Numbered from the stretch's first letter, positions 34,921-47,517 are shown. The stretch: 64,000 nt of DNA from Echinarachnius parma (GCA_037951105.1 JBAMJV010007503.1:105800-169799), one strand, 5' to 3'. The notes: a model not told the origin generated them from the letters alone. Numbers and translations are program-made.

Positions 34921-37011
34921 ATTGATTGTTATCAGTGTCCACGTCAACATGGTATCAAATGAGTTGCAATAAAGTAGCTCCAGTGAGTGAATAGTTAAAC
35001 CACATATGAAAAAGCAGAATACAGATAAGGTCCTACAGTTGCAGGTTTCTTAAAGTTAAGGAAAATATTATATAGTGCCTCAAGCTGGTGAAAGTTCACA
35101 TAATGATTTTAATAACCGGGTGACATCACAAATTTGATTGAATCACTCTGATTGTGCTTATAAACCAAAAATGTAATATTTGGTTGGTGAACATCAATTA
35201 CAGAGATGAAATACCAAAACGAGTCTGCATTTTGTAGACCAATTAAACGATCGTAATGGTGGTAAGCTTTTTTGATCTATAAAATACCATATTAACATAA
35301 TTTCACTAACAGGTATATGCTAGTATAGTTTCAATCTTCTCAGATACGTTGTTCTGAGTATTTGTTAAATGTGGTATTATATAGTTTCTTGGGGGATAGT
35401 ACAGGTGTCTTGGCATGACACCCCATAGTGCATGTTGATAACTCCATGCAAATATGGCTTTGTTGATGTGGAGGATAAACACAGACATGGGAATTCGCCA
35501 GACGGTCAGTGTGATAAAACACAAACCTAAACGGAATGTCAATACAACCAGCCCGTTCTCTGAAGATGTCCAACTCGGTAAACCAAGGCTGCGTGCCAAA
35601 GGGCGCTACATCCACTCTCCATAAATTTGTTTAATTAATTGAGTTAACGATTAATCAAATTAAAAAGCTACATACGTAGCTTACTAGAAATCCAAGTTGT
35701 ATGACAAATTACACAATCAAAATCAAATATAGAGCGTTCAATTTCCTATCCCCATTGGCATTTGTACAACGTCGGAAAAAGAAAACCGTTTTTCTCCAAA
35801 GTTGAAAAAGTGGATTAAGCGCCTTTTGGAATTAAGCTATCCTATATTAGAGAACGAGAGATGTGATCCCGTAATCAAATGAAGGGTTTAGTTGAAAACA
35901 GGCAATATCTACATCGTTGTCACTTTGAGATATGTGCAATTGAAGATACTAGAAACTTTATAAATGTTATACAAAAATATAGGTGATATTTTAACAATAT
36001 CTTCAACAAAAACCTCATTACGCTATCATTTGATTTGAATGGCATGGTTTGCTATCGTGCCATGGTGGTCTAACTTTTAAAATTGTCAAAATGGCGTTTA
36101 TCGCTTTTTGTCAAGAAACCCTTTAAATTAAACCTCCGCTGGGAACGAAACAGATAATCAATTCGAAATATACTAGTCTGCTATAGTATTAACACAAAAC
36201 CGGAAGTTTTATCACTGGGGATCGGTGCGTGTGGCCATGCATTATTCCACATAGTTATACGCAAATGATTTAATTCGACACGTTTGATGAGCATGAGTGG
36301 AATTCGAGACTTTGTTATTCCGGACGGACTGTTGGCAATCGGAGATATATAAAAAGAGGAGACGGGTTAGAAATCCATCAACTCCAAAACAATGTGATCT
36401 GAGGGAAGGGAAATTTCATTATCTCTTATAGTTGACACAGTTCATGGGGGAAAAAGAGAATTACGAGAATAATAATCGTGTGAAGAAATGAAGATATTGA
36501 TGAGATAATGATAAAGATCGTGGGTATATTTTGGCCAAGGAAGAAATGGGGGCAAATATTGTATAGGTTTTCAAAACTTTTGGGGTTGCAGGCCCCTAAC
36601 CCCCCCCCCCCCCCCGGGGGGGGTCTGGTACATGAATGTACGCCTATAGTGATGGCGGTAATTCATATGATCATAGTTTCTATGAAAATGGTGATGATTT
36701 ATTATATTTTTAAACATTATTATTGTAATCGATTTACATCATGCAATAATAAAAACAATATTCACGTCAGTGCGATTTGTCAAAATAATTAAATGTGCGC
36801 TTTCGTTTTGTATGATGAGAATGCTGAGAGAAATAATTTCCATACAAGTGAACAAGAATTAGATTTTCAGAAGAAAAAAAAACAGATATTGAAATGAGAC
36901 TGAGATGGCTAGGATATCTGGGGATGTCACAAGTTTTTTAAAGTTTGTTTTAGGGGGGGAGGGAAACAGGACAATGTGAAGAAAAAAAAACAAGATTGAC
37001 GTAGCTATGGA
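34921..37011. other. Stretch without recognised gene
   Basis: Two overlapping minus-strand frames at 35306-35615 show no known domain. A 16-base C tract followed by seven G (36601-36623) forms a GC hairpin. Otherwise unique. Confidence 0.45.
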
Positions 37012-37632
37012 ATTGCATCGAAATCCAACCAAATGCTCGGGCTTATCAATAGGAATCTACGACGCTCTTCCCAGAAGATCCGACAACAAGCCTTCTTCTC
37101 CCTGGTTAGACCTCGCTTGGAATATTGTGCAACAGTCTGGAATCCATCTACAAAGAAGAGCATCTCAAAGATTGAAGCTGTACAGAGGCGAGCAGCAAGA
37201 TTCGTTCTTCAACAATACCGCCATTCTGAGAGTGTGTCTGCTATGATTCAACAACTTCAATGGAGTACACTGGAAAGACGCAGACACATCTCCTGCCTTA
37301 GCCTCCTCTACAAAATTCAGAATGACATGGTAGCAATTACACCTGACCAACTCCTCACACCAATGGCCCCAAGCATCACCAGACAATACCACCCAAATAA
37401 GCTCAAGCATATACATACTCGAACTCAGCTTTACCAGAACTCCTACTTCCCACACACTGTAACAGCATGGAATGCGCTCCCCAATAATATCTTGGCTTCT
37501 ACATCACTAGGAGCCTTTGCGGGAGCAGTTGCCTCAATCGGCAATTAATGGGACACCTCACCGGTTCCCCTCGACTCTACGTCCTGACTGATGGACCCTG
37601 TCGAGTACCCAAGTAGAAGTAGAAGTAGAAGT
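37012..37632 (+). mobile_element. 5'-truncated LINE copy: C-terminal part of the ORF, 3' UTR and AAGTAG tail
   Basis: The frame 37012-37548 encodes about 178 residues and ends at a TAA. It matches the region behind the reverse transcriptase of jockey/CR1-like LINEs: MLGLINRNLRR, then LVRPRLEYCATVWNP, IEAVQRRAARFV, and LERRRHISCLSLLYKI. The catalytic RT and the endonuclease are absent, as expected for 5' truncation during target-primed reverse transcription. About 60 bases of 3' UTR follow, then a tail of AAGTAG hexamers (about 37610-37632). TATGGA occurs at both sides (37006 and about 37633) and may be a short target duplication. The peptide part overlaps nothing in the LINE at 61624, which is cut before this region, so whether they are one family cannot be told here. 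Confidence 0.88.
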
Positions 37633-37911
37633 ATGGAGGCTGGGGTGAGCACGGAGCGCAAGTGCCCTATTTTCTTTTCTTAAAACAAAATCAAGAAATA
37701 CATAAAGTGTGCCCCCATAATACACGCCCCATTCCTATTAATTCGCGTGCCCCCGAATTGGTCCAACGGTACAAAAAAAAAACAATATCAAAAGAGATCC
37801 ATCACAAGAACTCAAGTTGACGGTGGACGAGGCATTGACATGGGACAGGGACAGGCAGAGGTTAATTCGAGGAACTGACCCTGACTGATTGGAATACGGT
37901 GTAAGAACCGA

Positions 37912-38473
37912 TTAAAGGGGTAGTTCAGTTTTGGTATAGAGGGCGCTGAACGAAAAACAAAATTGTGAGATAATGAAAAACTGAGTGTAAAATTTGAAAG
38001 AGCATACAATTTTAATGGCAGAATAAACTTTTATTTATCAAAATCGGTTCAGAAACGGCAGAAATATCAATAAATATATCCGATCGCAATAAATCTGGGC
38101 CCCAGATTTATTTGATGATTTTTTAAAAAAATGTAAAATGCTTACACTTTTTTCAAAAATTGTCAAAAGAGGTTTTTAAATAGTTGTTGATGATCTCATT
38201 ATTTCAACAAAACATCACATGCATAATTTTGTATGAAAAAAGGCTGAAACCAATGCTTTTTTAGAAAGCGCCCTCTTGTGTTTTAATGGCTCTTTTTTAA
38301 TGATATGTAACAGGTTTTTTACTTTGTCGTTTGTAATTGTCTATACCTTTTGAGCATGGTGGAGTTATAACTATTAGTTTGTAATGTTATTGTGCAGGTT
38401 TTGGTTGATAATGCTCAGCCTTATCAAAGGTTGGCAAGCATGGGGATGAAGAGGGCGGTTTACACTATCCTAA
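37912..38473 (-). mobile_element. Non-autonomous DNA element, family F (copy 3)
   Basis: It begins TTAAAGGGGTAGTTCAGTTT and ends ACACTATCCTAAC. The interior is the reverse complement of copy 2, for example AAAATCGGTTCAGAAACGGC. No ORF. Confidence 0.75.
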
Positions 38474-38572
38474 CTACAGTAGATCATCGTGCGTGGGGAT
38501 GATATTCGCTGCGGTTCGCCATTTTGAACCTGGCTAGTTTGTACGCACTATATAACACTGAGCCAGTTTGTA

Positions 38573-38625
38573 TCACACACCGTGCACAAGGCGTTCGTAA
38601 GATAGCACCGCCAGTCTGATTTACC
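38573..38625 (+). repeat. Dispersed GCACCGTGC motif (copy 1 of 4)
   Basis: CACCGTGCACAAGGCGTTCG, then AAGATAGCACCG and CTGATTTAC. Related stretches are at 48711, 52118 and 55039. Confidence 0.6.
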
Positions 38626-38760
38626 AAAAAGGGAAGGACAAGAATAACATACATCGATTTAGAAGGATTTTTAAAAAAAATTTGTAAACAGAAACTGTCC
38701 TCCTTTTGCAAGCCAAGATGCTAGAGTCGAGAGATAATTATCGTGTTAAAGAAAATATCA

Positions 38761-39381
38761 TTAAAGGGCCTTTTGCAAGGCAAATTTCAAAAGTTGCGAG
38801 GTTATGGTCTTATATGAAAGAAATGCCATTTAACAGCATGCCTGACAAAATTAGGGCTTGAAATTTTCGCGGATTTATAGACCTCAAAATAATAAAACGA
38901 CACAGCGCGTTTAATTGTGCATTATACGAGTATTCACCCGGTGCGAAATTTCGCTCACGGCGCATTCCACGGAGTACCACGTTGCTATGCGTGACCGCTA
39001 CGTGACCCGCGCACAGATTGTGATTGAACAACGGCGTAAGCGAATACTGAACAAAATAACCAAAACTCGCTAAAACTGACTACATGTAATTGTATATTCT
39101 TCATTTTCGAGACCATTTCCGTGCCATACCTTTACAAAATATTGTCGGCTTTACAATACCTTTACAAGAATAAGTACAATATTGTTGTAATATTATGCTA
39201 AATCAGTTAAACTCCTTTATTGACCGATATATAGTTTGGTGGAGGGGCGCAGTTGTTTTTACTCGTAGAATCCAAATTACAGGGCTGTTCGATCTGAATT
39301 TTTGAGTGTGTGTTACATTCATCCTCGTCCGTCTACTGGAAACTGTTCAGACGATTTGTAAAAAGCGGACAGTCCCTTTAA
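38761..39381 (+). mobile_element. TTAA-flanked element, family E
   Basis: TTAAAGGGCCTTTTGCAAGG opens the element and GCGGACAGTCCCTTTAA closes it. Only about 8 terminal bases are clearly inverted. A related 5' end recurs at 40256-40370 (GCAAGCCGCACTACAAAAGT, TTATGACCTCAAAATA). No ORF. Confidence 0.6.
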
Positions 39382-39673
39382 AAGGGTTAGTGGACCAAAT
39401 GTTATACATTGGCGAGTCAGAAGATTTTTTCTTTTAGATTTTAAATCTGAGTTTTCATCTCGCTACATGAAACTGTTCAGGTGATTTGTAAACCGAGGAT
39501 ACCCACCCCCCCCCCCCCCCTTATTATATCGATCCTCTGATTGGAGTGAACAGTGGGTGGCATTGTGTTACTAGTAACTAGAGAAGTTCTCATCATTTAT
39601 AGTCAAAGGCATATTACAATGTGGGGTGAGAGTGAGAAGGGAGTTAAGTTGACTCTTGGCTAAATTGAGTTAA
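39382..39673. other. Short spacer with a C tract and a local duplication
   Basis: GAAACTGTTCAGGTGATTTG at about 39468 repeats GAAACTGTTCAGACGATTTG at about 39345. A 16-base C tract follows. Confidence 0.5.
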
Positions 39674-39883
39674 GCCCGGCGCAGACAGAACCGACTCGAC
39701 CCGATCCGACTGGTTTTCAGTCAGGCTAGGGTCAGTTTCGCTCAGTAGGAGCCGAACCAACGTGTTGAATTGGCCTCGAATGATCCCCGACTGGCAAAAC
39801 CGGAGTCCTGAGGCAGCGCATACTGAGTTAATCAGGCTTCACACCAGTCGGATCGGGTCAAGTCGGCTCTGTCTGCGCCGGGC
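39674..39883. mobile_element. MITE with GCCCGGCGCAGACAGA ends (copy 2)
   Basis: It has the same inverted ends as the copy at 20361 (GCCCGGCGCAGACAGAACCG, and ...CGGCTCTGTCTGCGCCGGGC) and the same interior (GAGTCCTGAGGCAGCGCATA). 210 bases, no ORF. Confidence 0.85.
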
Positions 39884-40255
39884 ATAACACATACCATATC
39901 CCAGGTCATGCAGGTCGGAGCCTCCTGTTTATTTAATGCGAAATATTCATAAACTCGTTATGTATTCGTCAAATAATATTTTGTTTTTAAGAAAGCTAAA
40001 TTGTGTTTCTACATTGCTTTTATACAAACTTTAAACATGATCACCTGCGAAGTACAAACAAGCGACTTAGCGCCCTTCTTTTCTAAAACGATAAGACTTT
40101 GTGATACGATGTCGTTGACATTTCAAAGAATCGAATTTCATCGGGAACATAAAAGTAATCTGCAAGCTTTGGATCAAACTTTAATGTCACTAGTGGGACA
40201 ACATCATTTTAAGCCAAAATACATATTGCATGTAATGCACAATATTATGATTAGT

Positions 40256-40380
40256 TAAAGATATTGTTCTACTTTTGCAAGCCGCACTACAAAAGTGGCG
40301 ATACTATTATATATGAAATAAAATACCATTTCAAAAATAGTCTGAGAAGATTATGACCTCAAAATACCTCGAAATACTGT
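40256..40380 (+). mobile_element. Fragment related to family E
   Basis: It begins TTAAAGATATTGTTCTACTT and continues with blocks shared with 38761-38890 (TATATGAAATAAAATACCAT, GACCTCAAAATA). The 3' part is missing. Confidence 0.45.
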
Positions 40381-41143
40381 TTCGTGGAATTATAATTTAC
40401 ATTTTTATCCTGGCATAATGAACGATCATTAGGATAATCTAATTAGCCTAGAAGCTGTTTTGCTTACATCATTTAAATTCTGTATCACCATAATCACTGT
40501 GAACTCTACCATTTTCATCAACTTGTTGTACGTAGTATCCCTGTGGTTCGTGGTATGTTTTTACTAATCTTGAAGAATGTTTGCAAAAGAAGGACACTAT
40601 CTTTAAAAGTATGTGTTTTGTAACAAAAAAACAAACAAAATACAAAACAAAAATTGTGTCCGTTCCATGCACGATGAGAAAGTTGAGACCATCATGACGA
40701 AGACGAATAGTACAGGTATTTCACGAAGATTATACCCTCCGGGAACCCCCACGATAATGCTACTTTTCATCAAATGATCATTTCTTAAGACATTCCATGC
40801 CATACAGGTCTATTAATTTGCTATACACTGCATAATACATTGTACAGACCCAGGCACAATTAGACGTAACCCGTTCCCTTCTAGAAATTGCAAACTCTAT
40901 AGAGTTCCATATACAGGACCGACCAGGTTCCCGTATAGCAATGGCCTACATCTGTAAACCCCATGTTCACTATCATGATCATGCAGTAACACTGATTTCC
41001 CATATGCATACAACGCTAATTACGTGAGATGGAGCAAGGGGAGGAGGTTTGCAACCGGAGATACTTGAAAGTTAGACTTTATATTATTATTTATTATCTG
41101 GCTGACAAGATAAAAGGATGAATAAGGAGGGTTCAGTAGCATA

Positions 41144-41395
41144 CGGGTGTTGGATAGCATAAACGGATGCACGACGGATAGAAAATGTGCACAATTAAAT
41201 TATCCGGTGGTGGAAGTTGTCCCCACTGATGCGTGCACAGAACTTTCCGCTGGATAAAACAGCGGACATCGCCTGACAAGGAGTGCATTCGCCGAACAAG
41301 AAACGGACAAGAAACACATACGAACGGATTACAATTTTGCTCTCTCTCCGTCGGGCGTCCGTTTACTCTATCCAGTGATATGTGACAAAGGCTTA
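41144..41395 (-). mobile_element. MITE with AGCCCGGTCACATATCA ends (copy 1)
   Basis: The right end CCAGTGATATGTGACAAAGG and the interior ACGGACAAGAAACACATACG and TTAAATTATCCGGTGGTGGA are shared with copies at 41398 (opposite orientation) and 49816 (same orientation). Confidence 0.78.
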
Positions 41396-41397
41396 AT

Positions 41398-41637
41398 AGC
41401 CCGGTCACATATCACCGGATTTCGTAAACGGATGTCCGACGGAGAGCAACATTTTCAATCCGTTCGTCTCCGTTTGTATGTGTTTCTTGTCCGTTTCTTG
41501 TCAGGCGATGTAAGTTGTGGAATGTGTTGTGCATGAAGCAACGGAGACGACTTTCACCACCGGATCATTTAATTTCGCAAATTGTCTATTCGTCGGGCGT
41601 CCGTTTACGCTATCCGGTAATATGTGACCGAGCCTTA
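41398..41637 (+). mobile_element. MITE with AGCCCGGTCACATATCA ends (copy 2)
   Basis: AGCCCGGTCACATATCACCG opens and CGGTAATATGTGACCGAGCC closes 240 bases. It abuts copy 1 in inverted orientation with two bases between. Confidence 0.82.
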
Positions 41638-43875
41638 AGTAGTGAATGTAATACAAGCCGGTAATACAAATCAGTGTTCTCACCGTGATAAATACTTTGA
41701 TTTGGTAAAAACAATATTAGAAGGTTATACTCTAACCATCAGCATTATCACAAAAAAAACCTTTTCTCTGCGTCAACAGGGATATCATTTCAATCAAATG
41801 TTTGTCACGTGACCTCTAATGCGGAAATGATTGCAGGGACAGAAAGTCTCAACTCGTACAGGGTTTCCAACATTCTATCCAACCTTCGGGGGGTTCAATT
41901 CCGACCTTGTTTGTTTTAGAATTGTCAAGAAGGTTGCAAAACAGAATAATGTCGATTTTTATTCATCCAGAGGTTGCTTCTAATAGCTCTTGGAATAACC
42001 AAACTGGCTGAGACAATGACATTGAACCGGTGTAGATTTATACTGCGAACTATTTGTTTCTAAGCGACACGAACTATTCTAATGTGTGTTTGTTTGTTTG
42101 TTTGTTTTCTCTCAGCAAATGAAGGCATTTCACCCTATTTGTTTGTTCCCAATATAATATATACTTCATAATGTATAGTGATGTTTGTTTGTTTTTCGCT
42201 CGGCAAAAGAAGGCCTTTCACCCAGTGTGTTTGTACCCATATACTTCATAATGTAGTGATGTTTGTTTGTGTTTCGCTCGGCAAAATAAGGCATTTCATC
42301 CTTTCCCTTCTACATATTGTTCCCTAGATATACAGATATACTTCAGACATAGTGAACCAAGTTCAGATAGGCATGCACTAGGTTAATCGCGACTCTGTAG
42401 AATCGGCATCTGGTTTCGTATGTTGACCGCTGGCTACGGAAGGTCCCATTCGGCATTAGCGCGGTTGAACGTCCTAATCAAATGACTTAACCCGTTCCCT
42501 ACTGAATAATGCCATCCCCATAGTGTAAATACAGAGCCCACCAGGATCCCATATACAATATAGGCAATGGGTTAAATGATGTCTTGTGCTTCATCTGTTT
42601 CTGTTTGTTCACTTTCGACCAATCATAATACGTGTCTCGCTATAAAGGGATGTGATTACATGGACACTCTATAGTCATGATAGTGGTATTATCAAATTGT
42701 TATGCTTGAAGCATATTATTGAACAATTTAAGCAATAACAAAATATCTCAGTTACAATGCCCTGGTCACTGACAATTAACTGTCGGTGCAAGGCAGTACA
42801 AATAGCACATACAAAATAAAGGTTGCAGTGTAAAATAACTATTAAACGTTGCAGTGTAAAATGACTATTGTACGTTCACAGCGTAAAGTGAATATTGTAT
42901 TTCCTTACATCACGTGACCTTTCAGGCTATTAAAATGTTTAGTTTATTTGGTTGCCAAACAATCACTTTCGACCAATCAGAATTTAGCGTTTTTGAGGAG
43001 TATTCCGAAGTACATACTAAATGCGTAATAACCAATAAAAAACATTCGTATCGCGTGACATTATATCTGGGCTATTCAAATGTTTGTGCTTCGTTTGTTT
43101 TCTTCAGTTTACTTTCGACCAATCAGCATGTAGCGCTGTTAACAAGTCATTCGTCACTGTATAAACTTGCAAATGAGGGCGTTTGCGAACATTGTATTTG
43201 ACATTTATTGTTGACAAACGTTAACTAAAACAATGTGGGGGTTTGCACCACACTGTATCCACACGATAATTTAAAACCTCTTAGAACTTGCATGTGTCTG
43301 GTACGTTAAAGAAATCGTGTCGTCGTGCACAAGCAGTCCTGTGGGAGGCGCCATATTTTGAAAAGCACCCCCATCGTTGTGTATATACGCTAGAGAGAGT
43401 ATAATTATGAATATATCCTCCTGCATACATTATTAAGGCATTTGGTACCACTCGATTAGATTCAATCAACATGATCAAGGTGATCCAATGCATTGTAAAA
43501 CCAAAATCAACCAATCACTTGGAGCTTTCACACTAATCTCTTTGACCTTGTTGTTTGGATTATGGTAACAGAAGTATGGAACTGTTTTGATTTTTCAAAT
43601 GTCTCCCTTTTTATGGAGATATTTATAAGATTGAATTTGAAACGTCTATAGACACTTTCGACCGTAGTCAAGAGTATCCGAATTCGGATATTCAATCGTC
43701 CATAGTATCGAACGATCGGGATAAAACATATTTCCTCTGTTTTAACAAGGAGGTACTAGTACCTCCTTGGTTTTAACTAGGTTAATATTATGCTATTCTC
43801 TTTCTATGAAGATCTCACATATCATACTCAAGAATCTTACAGTGAAATTGGTATATGAGTTAAGTCTCAAATATT
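41638..43875. other. Gene-free stretch with repeated CCAAT-type words
   Basis: ACTTTCGACCAATCA occurs at about 42612, 42965 and 43111, with GACCAATCAG-type context. A perfect 24-base palindrome lies at 43746-43769. A worn family A fragment (GGAACTGTTTTGATTTTTCA) is at about 43540-43650. No gene. Confidence 0.45.
42085..42312 (+). repeat. Three-unit tandem repeat with GTTT runs
   Basis: Units of about 93 and 78 bases plus a partial third share GTTTGTTTGTTTTTCGCTCG, AAGGCATTTCA and ATACTTCATAATGTA. No function seen. Confidence 0.75.
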
Positions 43876-43945
43876 ACTTTTCAAGTTCAAGTTCAAGTTG
43901 ATTTTATTGTCCATAAGGAAATTTGTTGCGTTACATGCAATGATC
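43876..43945 (-). mobile_element. Possible 3' end of a LINE or SINE on the minus strand
   Basis: On the minus strand the sequence ends AATTTCCTTATGGACAATAA followed by three CTTGAA-type hexamers. Short repeated hexamers after ACAATAAA are usual at CR1/L2-like 3' ends. How far the element extends to the right is unclear. Confidence 0.5.
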
Positions 43946-44676
43946 AGAAGAAAAAAAATATTTACAAACAAGACATGTATTTACATAAATCATAGGTATG
44001 TTTATAAATTAATTCAAAATATCCATTACATCGTGTATTCATAAAACAGAGGTGCACACAAGGCTTAACAAATAATGTTTACAAACACATACAGATATTA
44101 TCGACATACAGATATTAATATATATTTTAATTATTTTAGTCATTGTGTGTGTCCAGAAAGTCTATCCATTTTATCAAAATTATTCATATCATCTTATTTG
44201 ATATCATTCCATATCAAATATCATTCCATTTCATTTACATAATCATCAATTCCTAAATAAAATATAGCATAATTAATATGATGTTTCATATGAAAATATA
44301 ATCTATAAAAGATATTTTATAACAAGATTCGGGAAAATATAACGTTAATGGATCACTGTAATGCGCAATCTTTAAGTAAATCTTGATTTTGACGATGGAG
44401 ATATTAAAGAGGAGATGGGCGCATCATATTTGGTCAGATTTTTGCACTTGATGCCATTTGCGTTTATAAAATTGTATTTGTCAGTGATACGAGTTCGGGC
44501 ATCTCATAATTACACAGCAGTATGCTAGGGAAGTAACGCAATGTGAATTTTCGTCCACTGTCATCTTTATGCAATTGCATATTTTCTCTTTTCTATGAAA
44601 CCGATGTAAACAAACAAAATTTCCTAGAAACATCTCAAAACTAATTAATTAAAATGAAAATACCCTCCCACTCACC

Positions 44677-44953
44677 TACACACTAAGAAAAAAAGGTAAA
44701 ACAAAGGTGCAAAGTGATGCAACACTGGCGGCTCCTTTTAAGGTATAACTTTGCACCCTCAACATAGGGTGCAATTTTGCACCCCTTCTTGATGGTGCAA
44801 TCTTGTACCTTTGGGGTACAACTTTGCACCTTTAAAGGTGCAAGATTGCACCCTATGTTGAGGGTGCAAAGTTGTACCTTAAAAGGAGCCGCCAGTGTTG
44901 CATCACTTTGCACCTTTAAAGGTGCAAAGTTGTACCTTTTTTCTTAGTGTGTA
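44677..44953. mobile_element. Near-perfect palindromic MITE with TA duplication
   Basis: TA lies on both sides of CACACTAAGAAAAAAAGGT and its complement. Almost the whole 277 bases fold back on themselves, with repeated GGTGCAAAGTTGTACC and GGGTGCAA units. A TA duplication suggests a Tc1/mariner-type origin. No ORF. Arm identity is high, so it may be recent. Confidence 0.87.
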
Positions 44954-45715
44954 TATACCCCCAACCACACCTCAATGTCGATGTTCTTATCCTAAACCAT
45001 GTCGTCATATAGATTCCATGTTGCCCTCTATTTTGGTCTTGATGTCCCGGTTGATTGTATTTTGTCGTGAAGGTGGGTGGTCGGGTTACCACGAGCCCTC
45101 ATCCTCCATCAAGAACATGTAAGTTAAAACGTTTTCGCTCCCTGGGGGTTGTCATGAATCTCAGACCTGTTTGTATATACACGCAAAACCTCGTCTAAAT
45201 ATTGGACTATTTCGTTTACCCGACTCTCGCGGTCGTCGAGTGTAACCTTGTTTACCGGGGATAGATAGATGGAGGTAGTAAGTGTGCCCCGAGGGCGTAG
45301 CTCCATCACACTGATGACGGAGGCGCAACTCAGGGGGGGGGGGCGAGATGGGGGAGGGGTGTTGCCCTCCTTTTTATTATTGTTGCTCCCATTTGCAGGG
45401 TTTCTTGCCCTTTCGTTGCCCTCCATTCATGGAATAGGTAAAGTTAGTAGTTAAATAACTAACAATTTGATTTCATATCAGGCTGTCCGACTCATAGAAA
45501 TCACTGCCCTCTCCTCATCGATCACTCCTCACCCCTCTTGTTGAGATTGACTATCCACTACTAAATTATGACAAAACACGCAACACATTGGATCCGTCAA
45601 TCTTGTTTGATACGATTTGTGGAAGGGAAATTGCAAGAGATACCACTGCCCTGGCAAATCCTTATACATGGCAAAACAACAACATATTAGTGTGTTCATA
45701 TCATTAGAAATATAA

Positions 45716-45875
45716 TCATCATCACTATCTTCAACAACATCATCATCGTCAGCAGCAGAAGCAGCAGCACCACCACCACCCCCGTCATCATCATCATCAT
45801 CAGCAGCAGCAGCAGCAGCATCATCAGCATCATCATCCGCGGCATCATCTTTATCACAATCATCAACATCATCAT
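45716..45875 (+). repeat. ATC/AGC trinucleotide microsatellite
   Basis: Interrupted ATC, AGC and ACC triplets over 160 bases. The Asp/Ala/Gly-rich frame on the minus strand is a by-product. Confidence 0.92.
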
Positions 45876-45918
45876 AAATATAATGCACAGTGTTGTCTAT
45901 CACGAGACCAGGGCACCA

Positions 45919-46083
45919 GGGCACCGTTTCATAAAACTGTTGCAATTTGTGTATAAAGTGTCCAATATTAGTGTAACTACCATGGCAACAGCTGCAATGC
46001 TCCTTGCTGATTGGCTGTTGGCCTATTAGTTACAATAATTGGACATTTACAACAATTGCAACAGTTTTATGAAACGGGGTCCA
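45919..46083. mobile_element. MITE with GTTTCATAAAACT-type ends (copy 2)
   Basis: Inverted ends GGGCACCGTTTCATAAAACT and AGTTTTATGAAACGGGGTCC. The inner arms TGTCCAAT and AATTGGACA are shared with the copy at 30107. Confidence 0.78.
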
Positions 46084-47451
46084 AAATAATTTGATAGGAA
46101 GAATTTGCAGGGTCATAAATGCCGAATATATGATTTCACAATGTAAGAGTTTACTATCTACCCAAGATATCGGATGTTAGCTAAGTTGACGAGATTTAAA
46201 TCGCGACTAAAATGAAGACAAAAACACGGATTTGACTCAACTCCATTGACTGCGCGTTATCGAAAATGTTCTATTTGTAATGTTTGTTATAAGTTAAAAG
46301 GGTTCAACATCAATAAATTGAGATATGATCCCACAAAACTATGCTTCAAATGCTAATTTGTACACATTAGTTACTACCTAATTCCATTGACGCATGAATT
46401 TGTATGATGTAGGCCTATATAGGTTACAAATAAATACACCTGCACTCACAAGGCATATACTCAATCACACTTTAACTTGCTACCAAGATTTCTATAATAT
46501 ACATTGTTTTAACTTTGTTTTAAAACTCTGAAGAAAAAAAGAAACATTCACGGTGCATGCATTATAAGCCCGGATTTATCATTGCCTATGTGTTACACAA
46601 TCGGCCATGTGACGATAATTGGTTCGCGCTAAACATATTGCTTCTGGCGTAGGTCTGCGACATCAATTATGTCTGCGTAATCGATTTCGATGAAATTTCG
46701 CTTCCGCGTGATCGGAACACATTTTCTGAAAACTATGTTTCATGCTGACAACTTGTTTTCTCCACATTCGATGTTAAAACATGTACACCCGTTCGCGCCG
46801 GATTTCTATAAACAAAATTTAAAAAACAGAGAGAAAAAAAAGAAGATAATTGGACGTTTGGGGCTCATGTTCGTCAAAAATAAAATGTATTGCATTTAAT
46901 ACAAATAATTAAACATTATTTATGGTAACCATGGTAACATGACACAATATTTGTATAACATGATGTATGTATGGTTGAACACGATGTTTTGTTTGCTTTT
47001 GGGTTTTCAAATAATACAAAATACGACAGTATGCGATGCAACTAATTAATCTTAAAAGAAGTAAAAAACTGGAATTTCAATCAAATTAGTCCAATGACAT
47101 TCAACTCACGTATACGCGAATATAAACTAGACGTCCCATGTCATTTATCATGTTAAATGCTGTGTTCAACGTTTAAAAGTCATGCGGTAATTGTTTAATT
47201 GTTTAATTTGACGTACAAGCTACTTTAATAATACTCTACGTTGTCGAGTCCATTTTTGGCTAAATCGTTTATAACAATCATCTTCAGCTGGCGCTGTATA
47301 TAAAAAAGCTGCCGTGGCCTCCACAAGATGTCATGCAACCCTTTTTTTCTGGTTCAGGTTTTCAATGTGTGTATGCGTGTGCGTGTGGGGTGTGCTTGCA
47401 AGAAGCAAGGCCTTGTGATGGTAAACATGGATGTATGATAATATAAATGGC
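46084..47451. other. Stretch without recognised gene
   Basis: AT-rich unique sequence. A 69-codon plus-strand frame at 46690 shows no domain. Confidence 0.5.
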
Positions 47452-47515
47452 GTAGCGTGGTCGGACTGATTGGGGGGGGGGGGGGGGGGGGCACGCCAAT
47501 TATTGGTGGTACCTG
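47452..47515 (+). mobile_element. Solo end of a hAT-like poly-G MITE
   Basis: TGGCGTAGCGTGGTCGGACT, a 20-base G tract, then GCACGCCAATTATTGG. This matches the left end of the element at 17343. The other end has been replaced by a family A MITE. Confidence 0.6.
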
Positions 47516-47517
47516 GT

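Noticed and set aside
40001-40258. 85-residue frame as a gene
   Set aside because: It has no domain, and part of it contains CTTAGCGCCCTTCT, which resembles the end of a family G MITE.
45529-45945. 138-residue Asp/Ala-rich minus-strand frame
   Set aside because: Its central part is an ATC/AGC microsatellite and its end overlaps a MITE.
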